This document shows positions 62,892 to 64,000 of a stretch of DNA of 64,000 nucleotides, in pieces. The notes beneath the pieces were generated by a model. The model was not told the origin of the DNA. It ran no database searches and saw nothing but the letters and a program-made list of their open reading frames with translations. Location: NCBI RefSeq assembly GCF_021560175.1, contig NZ_CP091110.1, positions 3,722,501-3,786,500 on the forward strand, in the 5' to 3' direction. Each line of letters starts with the position of its first letter. Positions within the stretch are counted from its first letter, which is position 1. A program made the position numbers and the translations under genes. The DNA comes from Neobacillus drentensis (lineage in GTDB: Bacteria; Bacillota; Bacilli; Bacillales; Cytobacillaceae).

Positions 62892-63100
62892 CATTGTCCG
62901 CGAGGGTTTTTTTTGCCTAAGACGGTAAATGAAACCGTCTCTCATTGCCCGCGAGCAAGTTTTATTACCTAAGACGGTAAATCAAACCATGTTTCATTGC
63001 CCGCAAACCAGTTTTTTATCCTAAGACGGTAAATCAAACCGTCTCTCATTGCCCAAGTGAAGCATTTTTTGTAAGAAATGGTAAATGAAACTTACCCTCA
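62892..63100. repeat. Four tandem 51-52 bp repeats with hairpin potential
   Basis: Units start at 62892, 62943, 62995 and 63047 with CATTG[T/C]CC. Units 1-3 share CCTAAGACGGTAAAT followed by [G/C]AAACC; unit 4 is diverged (GTAAGAAATGGTAAATGAAAC). Between the conserved parts lies a short T-rich variable stretch. Across each unit boundary GGTAAATNAAAC can pair with GTTTCATTGCC, so the array forms a row of hairpins. I do not see a coding frame. The 500 bp from the copper protein start to the permease hold nothing else recognised. Confidence 0.8.
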
Positions 63101-63318
63101 ATAACTATAAGAGAGCAGGTGATCATCCAAACGGCCAAATGAATCCAAATTGGCCTAGATTCGCTCCCTAGTTCCCTTTTCCCAAAAAGTAATTTGGGTA
63201 AATATTAATCGTTTTCTAGTCATTCCGGCTTCCTATCATTCTCATCATTTTTTAATGTTTAAAGCTGTTTATTTAGTCTAAATAGAGGTAGAAGTCAGTA
63301 TTTAAGGGGGCACACCAA

Positions 63319-64000
63319 ATGCGAAATGAGCATACTGTCAAACAGATGGTAAATGATAGCAAGAAGCATGAACGAGAAAAAGGGAATACAAAGGGGATTG
63401 GATGGTGGCAGTTGTCCCTAATAGGCATTGGTTCTATTATCGGCGCCGGCTTTTTACTGGGGACGGGACTATCCATTAAAACCGCTGGGACCTCAATGAT
63501 ATTTGCCTACCTGCTTGGTGGAATCATTGCGTTTTTAGCCTTCAGTGCACTGGCAGAGATGTCAGTACATGACCCTCAGCCAGGGTCATTCCGAACTTAT
63601 GCACGCTTAGCCTTCGGGGAACGGATTGGGTTTATAAGTGGATGGATGTATTGGATATCAGGCGTTCTTATCATGTCAAGCGAAGTGACTGCATTGTCCA
63701 TTTTCACCCAATACTGGTTTCATCATGTACCATTATGGATATTTGCAATTATTTATTCGGTACTTGGACTTGGGATTAATCTTTTAGGGATGAGAAATTT
63801 CGGCAAAATCGAGACATTATTTGCCGTAGTGAAAATATCCACATTGGTGATATTTATCCTTTTTGGGTTATTGCTGCTGTTTGGGGTCATATCAGCTGGA
63901 ACCACCAGTATTCATCCGGGAACCGTGTTCCATATGACCAGCTTGTTCCCGCACGGTTTTACTGGCTGGTGGTCTTCCCTAATTTTTGCCCTATTTTCAT
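63319..64000 (+). CDS. Amino acid permease, APC family (N-terminal part, cut by window edge)
   Basis: The frame runs from an ATG at 63319, behind TTAAGGGGGCACACC, to the window end (227 residues). After a polar N-terminus of about 35 residues it has the APC family opening GWWQLSLIGIGSIIGAGFLL, the second-helix region AYLLGGIIAFLAFSALAEMS and HDPQPGSFRTYARLAFGERI, and then further helices. It is probably an amino acid:proton symporter such as a YbxG/RocE relative; substrate unknown because the C-terminal half is absent. Confidence 0.88.
   Translation, partial: MRNEHTVKQMVNDSKKHEREKGNTKGIGWWQLSLIGIGSIIGAGFLLGTGLSIKTAGTSMIFAYLLGGIIAFLAFSALAEMSVHDPQPGSFRTYARLAFGERIGFISGWMYWISGVLIMSSEVTALSIFTQYWFHHVPLWIFAIIYSVLGLGINLLGMRNFGKIETLFAVVKISTLVIFILFGLLLLFGVISAGTTSIHPGTVFHMTSLFPHGFTGWWSSLIFALFS

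Noticed and set aside
62892..63100. Repeats that at first look like a CRISPR array
   Set aside because: The unit is a near-continuous 51-52 bp tandem repeat; the variable part is only about 15 bases, T-rich and not spacer-like, and no cas genes are near.

Overview
The window looks like chromosomal DNA of a low-GC Firmicute, most likely a member of the Bacillaceae. The evidence is AT-rich spacers, strong AGGAGG-type ribosome binding sites, frequent TTG/GTG starts, rho-independent terminators after most operons, CcpA-type cre sites, and Bacillus-type families (YesM/YesN-like two-component proteins, TIGR02206 membrane protein, DUF3231, SHOCT-like/DUF2089 genes, a YhjQ/Csp3-like copper protein). 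No rRNA, tRNA, CRISPR array, insertion sequence or prophage was seen.

Layout. 1-5.4 kb: a cut-off GH2 beta-galactosidase with a divergent AraC regulator, a decayed ABC exporter ATPase, a DHA2 drug exporter with a divergent TetR regulator, and a P450 tail remnant. 5.4-13.6 kb: a LarA-like nickel-pincer racemase/epimerase with galactarate dehydratase and a LysR regulator, then housekeeping and small regulatory pairs (TrmL; NmrA-like reductase with Rrf2 regulator; EamA permease with AraC regulator). 13.7-25.8 kb: a complete catechol meta-cleavage block (extradiol dioxygenase, acetaldehyde dehydrogenase, aldolase, hydratase, decarboxylase, tautomerase, semialdehyde dehydrogenase), a divergent IclR regulator, a second, nearly identical dioxygenase in an operon with an HpaB-type hydroxylase, and a regulator combining an XylR/DmpR-like phenol-sensing half with a PucR-like output half. 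26-35 kb: L,D-transpeptidase, membrane proteins, TrmB and WYL regulators, a DUF2089/SHOCT-like operon and an AbrB-type membrane protein. 35.1-43.7 kb: a second aromatic block (third extradiol dioxygenase, acyl-CoA-dehydrogenase-like monooxygenase, C-C bond hydrolase, a second V4R/PucR regulator, MFS carrier, flavin reductase, stand-alone FAD synthetase). 44-47.9 kb: DUF3231 protein, zinc alcohol dehydrogenase with divergent MerR and reductase genes. 48-62.3 kb: a rhamnose locus (frameshifted GH78 alpha-L-rhamnosidase, RhaSTPQ-like ABC importer, binding protein/histidine kinase/response regulator) and an intracellular GH10 xylanase. 62.4-64 kb: copper-binding four-helix bundle protein, four 51-52 bp tandem repeats and a cut-off amino acid permease.

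How the genes fit together. The two aromatic blocks complement each other. The first can turn phenol-type compounds into catechol and then, by the oxalocrotonate branch, into pyruvate and acetaldehyde/acetyl-CoA. The second has the two-component hydroxylase, flavin reductase, extradiol dioxygenase and hydrolase layout of HsaABCD/BphCD-like pathways. Its expected hydroxypentadienoate product would enter the hydratase-aldolase-dehydrogenase steps of the first block. Each block has its own V4R/PucR-type regulator with an intact Cys-Glu-Cys-Cys zinc site, and cre-like sites suggest carbon catabolite repression of the aromatic, rhamnose and xylan genes.
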